From CALGKJ01 sp049322695 (GTDB taxonomy: Bacteria > Bacillota > Clostridia > Lutisporales > Lutisporaceae), in contig JBMORW010000032.1 in NCBI GenBank assembly GCA_049322695.1, positions 1 through 64,000 of the forward strand: a DNA stretch of 64,000 nt, given 5' to 3'. Each line of letters begins with the position of its first letter. Positions within the stretch are counted from its first letter, which is position 1. Made by a program: the position numbers and the translations under genes. Shown piece by piece: positions 18,507 to 27,387 of this stretch. A model generated the notes under the pieces. The model saw nothing but the letters and a program-made list of their open reading frames with translations, searched no databases and had not been told where the DNA came from.

Positions 18507-18530
18507 AAATTGCCGTTATTACGGCAATTT
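18507..18530 (-). terminator. Terminator between the DegV genes
   Basis: AAATTGCCGT and complement with a 4-nt loop; on the minus strand a T-run (TTTTTTTAT) follows. It ends transcription of the upstream DegV copy. Confidence 0.85.
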
Positions 18531-18536
18531 CTTTGA

Positions 18537-19385
18537 TTATTTGGATATGAATATAATTCCTATGGTGTTTGGCCCGCAGTGGCTGGATATTACGCAGCCT
18601 GCATCGGTAGTGAGTATCTCCTTTACCTTAAGCTTATCCTTAAGCTCCTTCTGCAGATATACAGCATCCTCATGGGACATGGAATGTGTTATAAATACTC
18701 TGGCATCATCCATGTTATCAACGTCAAGCATCACATTATCCAGCATGTTGGCTAATACCTTTTCTCTTTTACCGCGTATTTTCTCCTCCAGAAGCATCCT
18801 TCCGTCCTTCACCGCCACTATGGGCTTGATTTTCAGAAGCCCTCCCACAAAGCTTTGGAGAGCACTGCAGCGTCCTCCCTTGTACAGATAGTCAAGGGTG
18901 TCAATTATAAATCTTGTTTTTACCTTCGGTATATAATCCGATACTTTATCGGCTACTTCCCTTGCGCTTAAGCCTTCTGCAGCCAGGTCAGAGGCCTTCA
19001 TTACCAACATACCGATGCCCGTTGAGAGGTTCAATGAATCCACTATTTCTATTCTGCCTTCAGGCAGCTCCTGTGCAGCCAGCTTGGCATTTTGCACTGT
19101 TGATGATAAGAATGTGGATATGCCGATATAGACTATATCTTCTCCTGCCTCTATTATCGGCTTAAATACATTGATAAAGTCTGCAGGAGATGGGGCGGAT
19201 GTCTTGGGAAGCAGTCCGTCTCTTTTCACCCGTTCATATAATTCTTTTGTAGTAATATCTATTCCGTCTCTTAAGGATTCCTCGCCAAACACTACATACA
19301 AGGGTACCACTGATATATTGTGCTTTTGCAGTATATCAGAAGACAGGTCACTTGTACTGTCGGTGACAATTCTGACTTTGTTCAT
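18537..19385 (-). CDS. DegV family fatty-acid-binding protein, copy 2
   Basis: A 282-aa paralogue of the next DegV gene with the same length and nearly the same motifs (RIVTDSTSDLSSDIL, FIIDTLDYLYKGGRC, SSHCGPNTIGI). It differs along the pocket-lining regions, as expected if the two bind different fatty acids. ATG 19385 has GGGGGT in front. Tandem duplication is evident from sequence and gene layout. Confidence 0.9.
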   Translation of the reverse strand: MNKVRIVTDSTSDLSSDILQKHNISVVPLYVVFGEESLRDGIDITTKELYERVKRDGLLPKTSAPSPADFINVFKPIIEAGEDIVYIGISTFLSSTVQNAKLAAQELPEGRIEIVDSLNLSTGIGMLVMKASDLAAEGLSAREVADKVSDYIPKVKTRFIIDTLDYLYKGGRCSALQSFVGGLLKIKPIVAVKDGRMLLEEKIRGKREKVLANMLDNVMLDVDNMDDARVFITHSMSHEDAVYLQKELKDKLKVKEILTTDAGCVISSHCGPNTIGIIFISK

Positions 19386-19465
19386 GTTTTTACCCCCACA
19401 ATAATATGTATAATTCCTATGATTACACTAATAATATATCAAATTTCTGCCAAAAAATTAACACT

Positions 19466-20377
19466 TTATTTGTCGTTATTATCTATAAATTTACTTATGC
19501 CCATAAGTGCAATAAATCTCTTAGCCGCAAAGGGAAGAGGAACTCTGCTAAGTGTTGCGACAGCCAGACTTCTGCTTGGAAGAGGCTCCTTTATTTTTAT
19601 TTCATAGAGACTGCCTTTTTGAAAACTGTCAGCTGCAAAGTTCCTTACTACACAGGATATACCGAAGCCCCTCTCGGCAAATTGCACAAGCAGGTCACTT
19701 GTTGCCAGCTCGAACTCAGGTATCAGATTTACTCCATGACCTCTTGTGAAGCTGTCGATAAAGCTTCTTGTACTGCTGCTGCCTTCCAGCAGTAAAATTG
19801 GATAGTCGCTCAGCTCCTTTAATGATATAGTTTTTTCAGCAAGCTGCTTATATGCATCACCGCACACAAAGCAGTCCTGTATTTCCATGCATTCTGTGAT
19901 ATCTATGCCCTCATCATCCGAAACAGGAGTACTTATGATGCCAAAATCAACGATACCTTTTTTCATAGATTTCAGTATTTCCGGTGTAGTACCGTTAACT
20001 ATCCTTATGGAAATACCCGGATAAAGCTTGTGAAATCTTTCCAGGTGAGGAAGCAGAAGATACTTACAGGACATATCGCTGGCTCCGATTACTATCCTTC
20101 CTGAATCAAGGCTTTTCATTTCATTGAACTTGGCTTCTCCCAGTCTGATGTAGTTCATTGCCTGCTCGACATAATCAAAAAGCATTTCTCCTTCCTTTGT
20201 CAGTAATATACCCTTTGGAGTTCTGAAAAAAAGCATTCCGCCTATTGTGTCTTCAAGCTGTTTGATGGACTGGCTTACTGCAGGCTGAGATATATAAAGC
20301 TCTCTGGCGGCTTTGGATATACTGCCGGCTTTTGCGGTATGGTAGAAAACCTTGTAAAGGTCCAGATTCATATACAT
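19466..20377 (-). CDS. LysR family transcriptional regulator
   Basis: A 303-aa LysR-type regulator. The winged HTH at residues 3-65 has SISKAARELYISQPAVSQSI and the effector domain (about 90-290) opens GRIVIGASDMSCKYLLLP. ATG 20377 lies 7 nt after GGAG; a second ATG two codons on is possible. It is transcribed away from the PRPP-synthetase-like gene across 138 nt, the usual arrangement for LysR control of a divergent target. The effector is unknown. Confidence 0.9.
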   Translation of the reverse strand: MYMNLDLYKVFYHTAKAGSISKAARELYISQPAVSQSIKQLEDTIGGMLFFRTPKGILLTKEGEMLFDYVEQAMNYIRLGEAKFNEMKSLDSGRIVIGASDMSCKYLLLPHLERFHKLYPGISIRIVNGTTPEILKSMKKGIVDFGIISTPVSDDEGIDITECMEIQDCFVCGDAYKQLAEKTISLKELSDYPILLLEGSSSTRSFIDSFTRGHGVNLIPEFELATSDLLVQFAERGFGISCVVRNFAADSFQKGSLYEIKIKEPLPSRSLAVATLSRVPLPFAAKRFIALMGISKFIDNNDK

Positions 20378-20415
20378 ATAAGCACTCCTTATGGCTAATA
20401 TAATAGATTGTAATT

Positions 20416-20443
20416 TTACTTATTGCTACCTATATAATATAAT
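20416..20443 (+). promoter_or_regulatory. Candidate promoter in the lysR/prs-like divergent region
   Basis: TTACTT, 16-nt spacer and TATAAT, 72 nt before the PRPP-synthetase-like start. The region is very AT-rich, so overlapping alternatives exist. Confidence 0.4.
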
Positions 20444-20515
20444 ATGTATACATTAAACACAATACAGTAATCCGGAATTTTTAACAGCATATAATTACAT
20501 AGGAGGGTGAGAATA

Positions 20516-21691
20516 ATGAATGAGTGGTCAAGCAATGACGACTGTAAAATACCTTATGGACCGTTGGGTATTATTGCTTTGGAAGGCAGCAAAGAGCTGG
20601 GGAATCTGGTAAACAGCTATATAGTGGAATGGAGAAAGGCAAGTATCATGGAGAACTCCAAGTATCTGGAGTTTCCCGGATACCATAAGGACTCCTTTCT
20701 TATCTCTGCCTGCTGTCCCAGATTCAGTAGCGGGGAAGGCAAGGGAATAATAAATGAAACAGTAAGGGGTCATGATCTGTATATATTAGCTGATGTGGGC
20801 AACTACAGCTGTAAATACAATATGTTCGGCATGGAGTGCCCCATGAGTCCCGATGACCATTTTCAGGATATTAAAAGAATAATATCTGCTGCTGGTGGAA
20901 AGGCCAGACGTATAACACTCATTATGCCTTTGCTGTATCAGGGCAGACAGCATAAGAGGGTCTACCGTGAGTCTCTTGATTGCGCGACAGCACTTCAGGA
21001 GCTGGAAAGATTGGGAGTAGACAATATTATCACATTTGAAGCACACGACCCGAGGGTGCAGAACGCCATACCACTTATTGGTTTTGAAAATGCCTATCCT
21101 ACATATCAGATAATAAGAACCATGCTGAGTACTGAAAAGGACATTTGCTTTGACAGCAGCTCAATGATGGTAGTGAGCCCTGATGAAGGAGGGATAGGCA
21201 GAAACATCTATTATGCAACAGTACTGGGATTGGACCTGGGTCTATTCTACAAAAGGAGAGACTACAGCCGGATAGTAAACGGTAGAAATCCCATTGTGAG
21301 CCATGAGTTTCTGGGTGAATCAGTTGAAGGTAAGGATGTATTGATCGTAGATGATATGCTCTCCTCCGGTGAATCCCTGCTGGATATTGCAGCAGAGCTG
21401 AAGAGGAGAAAGGCAAACAGTATATACATGGCTGTGACCTTTGCACTTTTTACTGACGGTATAGAGAAGTTCAATGAATATTACCAAAAGGGCTTGATAA
21501 ACAGATTGTACTCAACAAATATGACTTATAGAAGGGAAGACCTGAAAAAGGCACCCTGGTATGTTGAGGTAGATATGTCGAAGTTCATTGCTCATCTAAT
21601 TAATATATTGAACCATGATGAATCAATAAGCATGCTGCTTGATCCCTCTGACAAGATTAGAAAGCTGTTCAGCAGGGATGAACGTATATAG
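20516..21691 (+). CDS. Ribose-phosphate pyrophosphokinase-like protein (long form)
   Basis: Enzyme expected to make PRPP from ribose 5-phosphate and ATP. At 391 aa it is clearly longer than usual Prs proteins (about 315). It has the flexible-loop-like YQGRQHKRVYRESLD, the metal/ribose region FEAHDPRVQNA, and the PRPP-binding motif VLIVDDMLSSGESL, where the usual DTGGT is SSGES. Extra residues are at the N terminus (about 70) and C terminus. It may be a second, specialised Prs. ATG 20516 is 9 nt from AGGAGG; an upstream GTG overlaps that site. It is divergent from a LysR regulator. Confidence 0.8.
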   Translation: MNEWSSNDDCKIPYGPLGIIALEGSKELGNLVNSYIVEWRKASIMENSKYLEFPGYHKDSFLISACCPRFSSGEGKGIINETVRGHDLYILADVGNYSCKYNMFGMECPMSPDDHFQDIKRIISAAGGKARRITLIMPLLYQGRQHKRVYRESLDCATALQELERLGVDNIITFEAHDPRVQNAIPLIGFENAYPTYQIIRTMLSTEKDICFDSSSMMVVSPDEGGIGRNIYYATVLGLDLGLFYKRRDYSRIVNGRNPIVSHEFLGESVEGKDVLIVDDMLSSGESLLDIAAELKRRKANSIYMAVTFALFTDGIEKFNEYYQKGLINRLYSTNMTYRREDLKKAPWYVEVDMSKFIAHLINILNHDESISMLLDPSDKIRKLFSRDERI

Positions 21692-21797
21692 CAGTATTTT
21701 ATATATATTTGAAGGATTATCACAGCAGCTTGTAGAAATATAGTGCGGGTTAACGAACTACTGATAGTCTGGGACAAATATATAAGGGGTGATTTAT

Positions 21798-22574
21798 TTG
21801 CTTATAAAGACAGAGAAAACGGATATTATAATGAATTTTCTTAAGCAGGAGCTGCTGCTGAATCAAAACATCATCGGTATTATAGAAAACGTGCCGGAAG
21901 CGGTTATATATGTGGACAATTCTGACAGCCCCAAGGGCGTGCTGGTAGAAAAGGGGTACTTTCGCTATATTTATTCCAGAGATGACGGCTTTATTGATTA
22001 TGTGCTGGATAATTATTTCAAGGAAGGTTATTATGGTTTTTCCGGAACAGACAAGGCTATAGCAGCAAGGATAAAAGCCAGGTATGAGCTGGATTGGGAA
22101 AATCCGTGCACCCTGTACTATATGCCTGCCGAAAACCTAAATAGGGGCCTGATAAAAAGCAAAGTAAGCAGTGTGGATATCAAGGATGCTCAGACAATAG
22201 ACTATTTTTACCAGTTCAGGAACAGATGGAGCCTTGAGGCAATAAAAAAGGATATAAAGCTCAGACCATCCTCTGCTGTGTATATTGACGATGATATCGC
22301 TTGCTGGGTCCTTGTGCATGATGACAACTCCATGGGAATAATGTATACAAAGGATGAGTACAGAAGAAAGGGCTATGCGGTGGATGTAACCATAGATCTG
22401 GCTTCAAAAATAATAGAACAGGGGAAGATTCCATATTTGCAGATTGTAGAAGGAAACAGCATGTCTCCGGGACTTGCACATAAATGCGGCTTTTTGAGAT
22501 GCGGAGAGGTGACTTGGTTTGGTATAAAGGTAGGGAATCCAAAGGAGACAGATGAAGATGAAGAAGATGAGTAA
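21798..22574 (+). CDS. GNAT family acetyltransferase-like protein
   Basis: A 258-aa protein whose C-terminal half (about 120-245) has a GNAT fold: MGIMYTKDEYRRKGYAVDV is the acetyl-CoA-binding motif A with its RRKGYA loop, and NSMSPGLAHKCGFLRCGE is the usual end motif. The N-terminal half is unassigned. The site AAGGGGTGAT (21784-21793) points to TTG 21798 rather than GTG 21789. The acidic tail overlaps the next gene by 23 nt, so the two are co-translated. Substrate unknown. Confidence 0.75.
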   Translation: MLIKTEKTDIIMNFLKQELLLNQNIIGIIENVPEAVIYVDNSDSPKGVLVEKGYFRYIYSRDDGFIDYVLDNYFKEGYYGFSGTDKAIAARIKARYELDWENPCTLYYMPAENLNRGLIKSKVSSVDIKDAQTIDYFYQFRNRWSLEAIKKDIKLRPSSAVYIDDDIACWVLVHDDNSMGIMYTKDEYRRKGYAVDVTIDLASKIIEQGKIPYLQIVEGNSMSPGLAHKCGFLRCGEVTWFGIKVGNPKETDEDEEDE

Positions 22575-23733
22575 GGCATATATAACAGGCCATTATATGG
22601 ATGCGGAGTACAGAAGCAGAGGCGGGGTAATACCTCCTATAGCAATGAACTCCCTGTTTCTGTTTGAGGATGCAGATGCTGCCACAGAAGCTTTTAAAGC
22701 TCCCTACGAGAATTATATTTATACCAGAGGTCTGAATCCCACAAATGAGCTGTTTGAAAAAAAGATGGCAAAGCTTGAAAATGCAGAGGCCTGCAGGGCA
22801 TTTTCCTCCGGAATGGCAGCTATATCCTCAGCCATAATGTCGTGTATAAAGCAAGGAGAGCATATAGTAACCATAAATACAGTGTATGGACCGGCCAGAG
22901 ACTTCATGACCGTATATCTCAAAAAATTCGGTGTTGAGTGTACTATGGTGGACGGAAGAGATCCACTTGATTTCGTTAATGCCGCAAAAGAAAACACTGC
23001 TCTTTTTTACCTGGAAAGTCCGTCCAGCTATTTATTGAGAATACAGGATTTAAAAAGGATAGCAGACTTTGCAAAGGAAAGGGGCATAAAGACTATTGTA
23101 GATAACTCATGGGCTACACCGATATTCCAAACTCCTCTTGACTATGGAATAGATATGGTAGTACATTCTGCTACAAAATACATTTCAGGACACAGTGATG
23201 TCGTTGCAGGAGTAGTAGCGGGCAGCAGAGAGCAGGTTGGCGCAATAAGCCTCAGTGAGCATGCTTTGTTCGGGGGAGTGCTGTCTCCCTTTGATGCATG
23301 GCTGCTTACCAGAGGGTTAAGGACACTGCATGTTAGAATGAAATATATTCAGGAGTCAGCAATGAAAATAGCAGCCTTCCTTGAAAAGCATAGCAGGATA
23401 AAATATGTCATATATCCTGGTCTCAAGAGCTATGGCCAGCATGAGCTGGCAAAGGAGCAGATGTCAGGCTTCAGCGGGGTAATGACCTTCTGTGTGGACA
23501 GCTATGCCTCAGCCAAAAAGGTAATAGACAGCCTGCAGCTTTTTGGAATAGGTGTAAGCTGGGGCGGCTTTGAAAGCCTCGTATTTGCACCCGGAATACC
23601 TATGGGAGAAGAAAACATAAAGGAACAGATAAAGAATACACAGTTTGATGAAGGCATGATAAGAATATCCATAGGTCTGGAGGACCCTGATGAGCTTATA
23701 GAAGATCTTAATAACGCATTGAGTATAATGTAG
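22552..23733 (+). CDS. Cys/Met metabolism PLP-dependent enzyme
   Basis: Trans-sulfuration family enzyme (393 aa): cystathionine gamma-synthase, cystathionine beta-lyase or methionine gamma-lyase. The PLP Lys is in VVHSATKYISGHSDVVAG. YTRGLNPTNELFEKKMAKLE and SSGMAAISSA are conserved cofactor and substrate regions. Members of this family cannot be told apart safely by eye. Two ATGs (22552, 22558) are near AAAGGAG; the first is given. It forms an operon with the overlapping GNAT gene and is followed by a terminator. Confidence 0.88.
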   Translation: MKMKKMSKAYITGHYMDAEYRSRGGVIPPIAMNSLFLFEDADAATEAFKAPYENYIYTRGLNPTNELFEKKMAKLENAEACRAFSSGMAAISSAIMSCIKQGEHIVTINTVYGPARDFMTVYLKKFGVECTMVDGRDPLDFVNAAKENTALFYLESPSSYLLRIQDLKRIADFAKERGIKTIVDNSWATPIFQTPLDYGIDMVVHSATKYISGHSDVVAGVVAGSREQVGAISLSEHALFGGVLSPFDAWLLTRGLRTLHVRMKYIQESAMKIAAFLEKHSRIKYVIYPGLKSYGQHELAKEQMSGFSGVMTFCVDSYASAKKVIDSLQLFGIGVSWGGFESLVFAPGIPMGEENIKEQIKNTQFDEGMIRISIGLEDPDELIEDLNNALSIM

Positions 23734-23747
23734 CTGTTAAATGCTAT

Positions 23748-23782
23748 AAAGAGTCTTATTGCATAAAGCCTTAAGACTCTTT
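23748..23782 (+). terminator. Rho-independent terminator
   Basis: AAAGAGTCTTA pairs with TAAGACTCTTT, 13-nt loop, then TATTTTA, after the PLP-enzyme gene. Confidence 0.8.
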
Positions 23783-23800
23783 TATTTTACCGATCCATAT

Positions 23801-23816
23801 TGGCATACTTTTTGCT
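23801..23816 (+). promoter_or_regulatory. Candidate sigma-54 promoter (second site)
   Basis: TGGCAT-N5-TTGCT keeps the invariant GG and GC at the right 10-bp separation; only the C after TGGCA is changed to T. It is about 65 nt before the first alpha/beta hydrolase and 2 kb from a sigma-54 activator gene. Confidence 0.5.
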
Positions 23817-23881
23817 CTGTATAAATATAAAACAAAAAGGATTAATAATGTTAAAATATAGATATTAAGGGAGGATTAAGA

Positions 23882-24781
23882 ATGATAAGAGAATATGAAA
23901 TCAAATATGTCAAGCTGGGCAATGGAGAAAGATTAGCCTATAGAGAAGTGGGGAGCGGCGAAAATATTATACTTCTGATACATGGTAATATGTCTTCAGG
24001 AGTGCATTATTCCCCTTTTATGGAAATACTGCCTGAGAATTACAAGGCATATATTATTGATCTTAGAGGCTTTGGTGAGAGCTCGTATTATACCAGGATA
24101 GAAGGCTTGAAGGATTTTTCAGAAGATATACGTGATTTTGTCAGCAGGCTCGGGCTTGAGAGCTTCTATATGGTAGGCTGGTCTACTGGCGGGGGAATAT
24201 GCATGCAGTTTGCGGCAGATTATCCTGAGCTGGTAAAAAAGCTGGTGCTTATAGAGACTGTTTCCTATCTCGGATATCCTATATACAGAAAAAGCCAGGC
24301 CGGTCAAGCGCTTACAGGAGAGGTATACAGCAGCAGGGAAGAAATGGCTTCGGATCCCGTGCAGGTAGCACCTGCTTTGGCAGCAATGGAGAATAAGGAT
24401 TTCGGATACATGAATATGCTGTGGGATTTGGCTATTTACACCTCCAATAAGCCTTTGGCTGAGGATAATGAGGTGTATATTAATGAAAGCTTGAAGCAGA
24501 GAAACCTTGTGGATGTGGACTGGGCTCTTGCTTCCTTCAATATGTCAGACAGACATAACGGCTATACCCAGGGTACGGGGCTCATACATAAGCTGCAGCT
24601 TCCGGTATTATGCTTTTGGGGAAACAAGGATTTAGTGGTGCTTGAAAGCATGGTAAGGGAGACTGCTGAAGCTATTGGTGACAATGCAGAGATGGTGGTT
24701 CTGGAAAACAGCGGACATTCCCCGCTGGTAGATTGTCCGGAGCTTTTAGCTGATAAAATTTTTGAATTTATAGGCAGGTGA
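23882..24781 (+). CDS. Alpha/beta hydrolase 1
   Basis: Cytosolic alpha/beta hydrolase (299 aa). Nucleophile elbow GWSTGGG (Ser near residue 101), acid FWGNKDLVV and catalytic His in NSGHSPLVD; oxyanion-hole HGNMSSG near residue 35. ATG 23882 has GGGAGG upstream. It is followed with almost no gap by a second hydrolase, and the pair sits directly upstream of a sigma-54 activator behind a possible sigma-54 promoter. Likely substrates are esters, amides or C-C bonds of small acids; not determinable. Confidence 0.87.
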   Translation: MIREYEIKYVKLGNGERLAYREVGSGENIILLIHGNMSSGVHYSPFMEILPENYKAYIIDLRGFGESSYYTRIEGLKDFSEDIRDFVSRLGLESFYMVGWSTGGGICMQFAADYPELVKKLVLIETVSYLGYPIYRKSQAGQALTGEVYSSREEMASDPVQVAPALAAMENKDFGYMNMLWDLAIYTSNKPLAEDNEVYINESLKQRNLVDVDWALASFNMSDRHNGYTQGTGLIHKLQLPVLCFWGNKDLVVLESMVRETAEAIGDNAEMVVLENSGHSPLVDCPELLADKIFEFIGR

Positions 24782-24786
24782 GAATA

Positions 24787-25590
24787 GTGCCTTATGAAAA
24801 GGTTAATGGAGTAATTATCAACTATCAGCTAAGCGGTGAAGGTAAGGAAGTACTGGTAATACTGAATGGAATAATGATGAGTACCACCAGCTGGAATGAT
24901 ATTATTCCTGCTTATGATAAGTACTTCAGAGTGCTTAGGGTGGACTTCAGAAACCAGGGGCAATCGCAGTATGTAGATGATTACTTCCCTATAGATATAC
25001 ATATAGAGGATCTGAAGCAGCTTCTTGACAGACTTGGAATCACTAAAGCAAGCTTTCTGGGGATTTCTTACGGTGCGAAGGTTGCCATGCTGTTTACCCT
25101 TGCTTATCCTCATTCAGTAAAAAGCCTTGTAGTGTGCAATACAACTGCGAGAGTGACGAAGCATCTCAGGGCTATTGGTGATTCATGGGATGAAGCGGCA
25201 AGGCTGTATGATGGTGAAAGGTTCTTCAAGCTGGTAATGCCATTTATATATTCTTCCTGCTTTTATGAGAAAAATTATAAATGGATTAAGGAAAGAGAGA
25301 ATATGTTCGGAAGGATTCTTAATAAGGAATGGTTTGAGGCATACCTGAGGCTCTCTGCAAGTACAGCCGATTATGATATTGTTGACAAACTTAATCAGAT
25401 ATTGACGCCAACATTATGTATAGCTTCAAGCATGGATATAATAACTCCGGTTGCAGAAGTTAGAATGATACATGAAGGAATACCGAATTCAAGCTTTGTA
25501 ATTATACCTGATGCGGGGCATGCATGCTGTTATGAAAGGAAGGAAGAATTTAACACTGCGGTATTAGGGTTTTTGCTGCATAACAGATGA
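24787..25590 (+). CDS. Alpha/beta hydrolase 2
   Basis: Second alpha/beta hydrolase (267 aa). Nucleophile LGISYGAK, acid region SSMDIITPVAE and His in PDAGHACCYE. The start is uncertain: GTG 24778 would overlap the previous stop by 4 nt, while GTG 24787 sits 5 nt after AGGTGA and is preferred. It resembles the 3-oxoadipate enol-lactonase-like branch only in general layout. Co-transcribed with hydrolase 1, of which it is a distant paralogue. Confidence 0.85.
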   Translation: MPYEKVNGVIINYQLSGEGKEVLVILNGIMMSTTSWNDIIPAYDKYFRVLRVDFRNQGQSQYVDDYFPIDIHIEDLKQLLDRLGITKASFLGISYGAKVAMLFTLAYPHSVKSLVVCNTTARVTKHLRAIGDSWDEAARLYDGERFFKLVMPFIYSSCFYEKNYKWIKERENMFGRILNKEWFEAYLRLSASTADYDIVDKLNQILTPTLCIASSMDIITPVAEVRMIHEGIPNSSFVIIPDAGHACCYERKEEFNTAVLGFLLHNR

Positions 25591-25601
25591 TAATGGGAAT
25601 G

Positions 25602-25619
25602 GTATACCAGCTGGTATAC
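25602..25619 (+). terminator. Palindrome and probable terminator after the hydrolases
   Basis: GTATACCAGCTGGTATAC is a perfect 18-bp palindrome followed by TGTTTCTTATTTTA. It could instead be a dyad operator for the activator gene just downstream. Confidence 0.5.
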
Positions 25620-25646
25620 TGTTTCTTATTTTATATGTACAAAGTA

Positions 25647-25675
25647 TGGACACTTTTTATAGTCTGATTTATTAT
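25647..25675 (+). promoter_or_regulatory. Candidate sigma-A promoter of the sigma-54 activator
   Basis: TGGACA, 17-nt spacer, TATTAT, about 40 nt before the start codon. A TGTACA site at 25636-25641 abuts it. Confidence 0.5.
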
Positions 25676-25715
25676 TAGTCTATAGTCACCTTTATACTGT
25701 GGAGGGGGAGAATAC

Positions 25716-27137
25716 ATGGAATCACAATATGCTGCCAAGGATATGAAAAAGGAAGACATACTTCTGAGCCAATATTTCATTACCATGCTTAGAAAGCTTT
25801 TTGATCCTATTCCGATTTCAATCATATTGATAGATAAGGAAACCAGAATATTGATGATAAATCGAGAGTTTACAGATTTTCTGGGGGTGAATGCAGAGGA
25901 GATCATAGGTAAAAAAGTTGCGGAAGTAGATCCCAACACCAGATTTCCCTATGTATTTAAAAGCAAAAAGGCTGAGCTGTCCTGGAAGCATAAGTTCAGC
26001 AACGGACACACTGCAATAGTACATCGTATACCAATATTGGATGATGACGGGCAAGTATTGTTTGGCTTTGGTATGGTGCTTTTCGGAGATGTTGAGGATT
26101 TCAAGGATATTATTAAGAAGAACAGACTGCTGGAGGATGAAATATCCCATTATAAGGCACAGCTCAGGATGGTTTATGGTACAAAGTACTCATGGGATAA
26201 TATCATTGGAGAGAGTGAGAAAATCACACAGGCCAAATATTTTGGTAAGAAGGCTGCCAATACCGATTCCACAGTGCTGCTGCTGGGGGAAAGCGGTACC
26301 GGCAAAGAGTTGTTTGCGCATGCCATACATAACGGCAGCAAACGAAGCAGCAATCCCTTTGTAAAGGTAAACTGCGCTGCAATACCAAACGAGCTTCTGG
26401 AATCAGAGCTTTTCGGCTATGAGGAAGGCGCATTTACAGGAGCAAAAAAGGGAGGAAAAACAGGGAAGTTTGAGCTTGCCAGTGAAGGTACAATCTTCCT
26501 TGATGAAATAGGAGACATGCCCATGAGTATGCAGGTAAAGCTGCTGAGAGTACTGCAGGAGAAAGAAATAGAAAAAATAGGCTCTAATAAAACTCAAAAG
26601 ATAAATTCCAGAGTCATTGCAGCAACTAATAAGGAACTGAAAAAGCTGGTTCAGCAGGGGAAGTTCAGAGAAGACCTGTTTTACAGACTGAATGTTGTTA
26701 CTATTGAAATTCCTTCCTTGAGGGACAGGATGTATGATATAGAAGCATTGTGCATGAATCTGCTGGACAAAATAACAATAAGGCTCGGCAAATATGTTAC
26801 GTCCATATCAGAGACTGCAATGGACTACCTAAGAAGCTACCAGTGGCCGGGTAACGTGCGGGAATTGGAAAATGTACTTGAAAGAGCAGTCAACATAGTT
26901 GACGGAGAGGTTATACTGCCGATGCATCTGCCTGTATATATAGTTAAGAAAAAAGCCGGGAGTCAGACTGGTCCCGTAAGAGACTTGAAGCTGCTTATTG
27001 AAGAGGTTGAAAAGGAAGCAATATTGAAATGCCTTGAGCATACCAAAGGCAACAAGCAGCAGGCTGCAAAGCTGTTGAATATATCCAGATCAAGCTTATA
27101 TGAAAAGATGGAAAAGTATCTCATAGAAACAAAATAG
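25716..27137 (+). CDS. Sigma-54-dependent transcriptional activator (PAS-AAA-Fis)
   Basis: Enhancer-binding protein of 473 aa. PAS sensor at about residues 30-130. AAA+ domain (about 150-390) with Walker A GESGTGKELF, the sigma-54 contact loop GAFTGA and Walker B GTIFLDEIGDMP. Fis-type HTH at the C terminus (GNKQQAAKLLNISRSSLYEK). ATG 25716 follows GGAGGGGGAG. As PAS domains commonly sense a small molecule, the inducer is probably a metabolite of the pathway. The next promoter downstream is a near-consensus sigma-54 site, so the target is the Liv-type operon and perhaps the two hydrolases upstream. Confidence 0.95.
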   Translation: MESQYAAKDMKKEDILLSQYFITMLRKLFDPIPISIILIDKETRILMINREFTDFLGVNAEEIIGKKVAEVDPNTRFPYVFKSKKAELSWKHKFSNGHTAIVHRIPILDDDGQVLFGFGMVLFGDVEDFKDIIKKNRLLEDEISHYKAQLRMVYGTKYSWDNIIGESEKITQAKYFGKKAANTDSTVLLLGESGTGKELFAHAIHNGSKRSSNPFVKVNCAAIPNELLESELFGYEEGAFTGAKKGGKTGKFELASEGTIFLDEIGDMPMSMQVKLLRVLQEKEIEKIGSNKTQKINSRVIAATNKELKKLVQQGKFREDLFYRLNVVTIEIPSLRDRMYDIEALCMNLLDKITIRLGKYVTSISETAMDYLRSYQWPGNVRELENVLERAVNIVDGEVILPMHLPVYIVKKKAGSQTGPVRDLKLLIEEVEKEAILKCLEHTKGNKQQAAKLLNISRSSLYEKMEKYLIETK

Positions 27138-27227
27138 TGTACAAAAACACTACATGTAGCTTTTTTGTTCATTTAACCTTTTAATCAAGCAATGATACCA
27201 TTTAACAAGATAATAACAGAGCTTGGA

Positions 27228-27246
27228 GTGTATGATTTTCATACAC
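27228..27246 (+). terminator. Terminator of the activator gene
   Basis: GTGTATGA, a TTT loop and TCATACAC, followed by long T-runs (CCTTTTTTCTTTTTTT). Confidence 0.8.
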
Positions 27247-27326
27247 CTTTTTTCTTTTTTTGTCCCGCACACTTTGCTTTTCATCATAGATGAGCCATTG
27301 TACAGGGAGAAAAATGCAGTATTATT

Positions 27327-27343
27327 TTGGCACGATTGTTGCG
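27327..27343 (+). promoter_or_regulatory. Sigma-54 (-24/-12) promoter
   Basis: TTGGCACGATTGTTGCG matches TTGGCACG-N4-TTGC at every conserved base, with GG and GC separated by 10 bp. It is 45 nt upstream of the Liv-type permease start and downstream of a sigma-54 activator gene. Confidence 0.9.
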
Positions 27344-27387
27344 TGTATTAACACTGTACAAATGTGAGCTTCAGAGGGGGTATGGAT

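Larger units (their letters stand above)
27138..27360 (+). promoter_or_regulatory. Candidate upstream activator sites (TGTACA repeats)
   Basis: The 6-bp palindrome TGTACA occurs at 27138, 27299 and 27355, and also at 25636 before the activator gene. The first two lie 30-190 nt upstream of the sigma-54 promoter, a normal distance for enhancer-binding proteins. The motif is short, so chance is not excluded. Confidence 0.35.
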
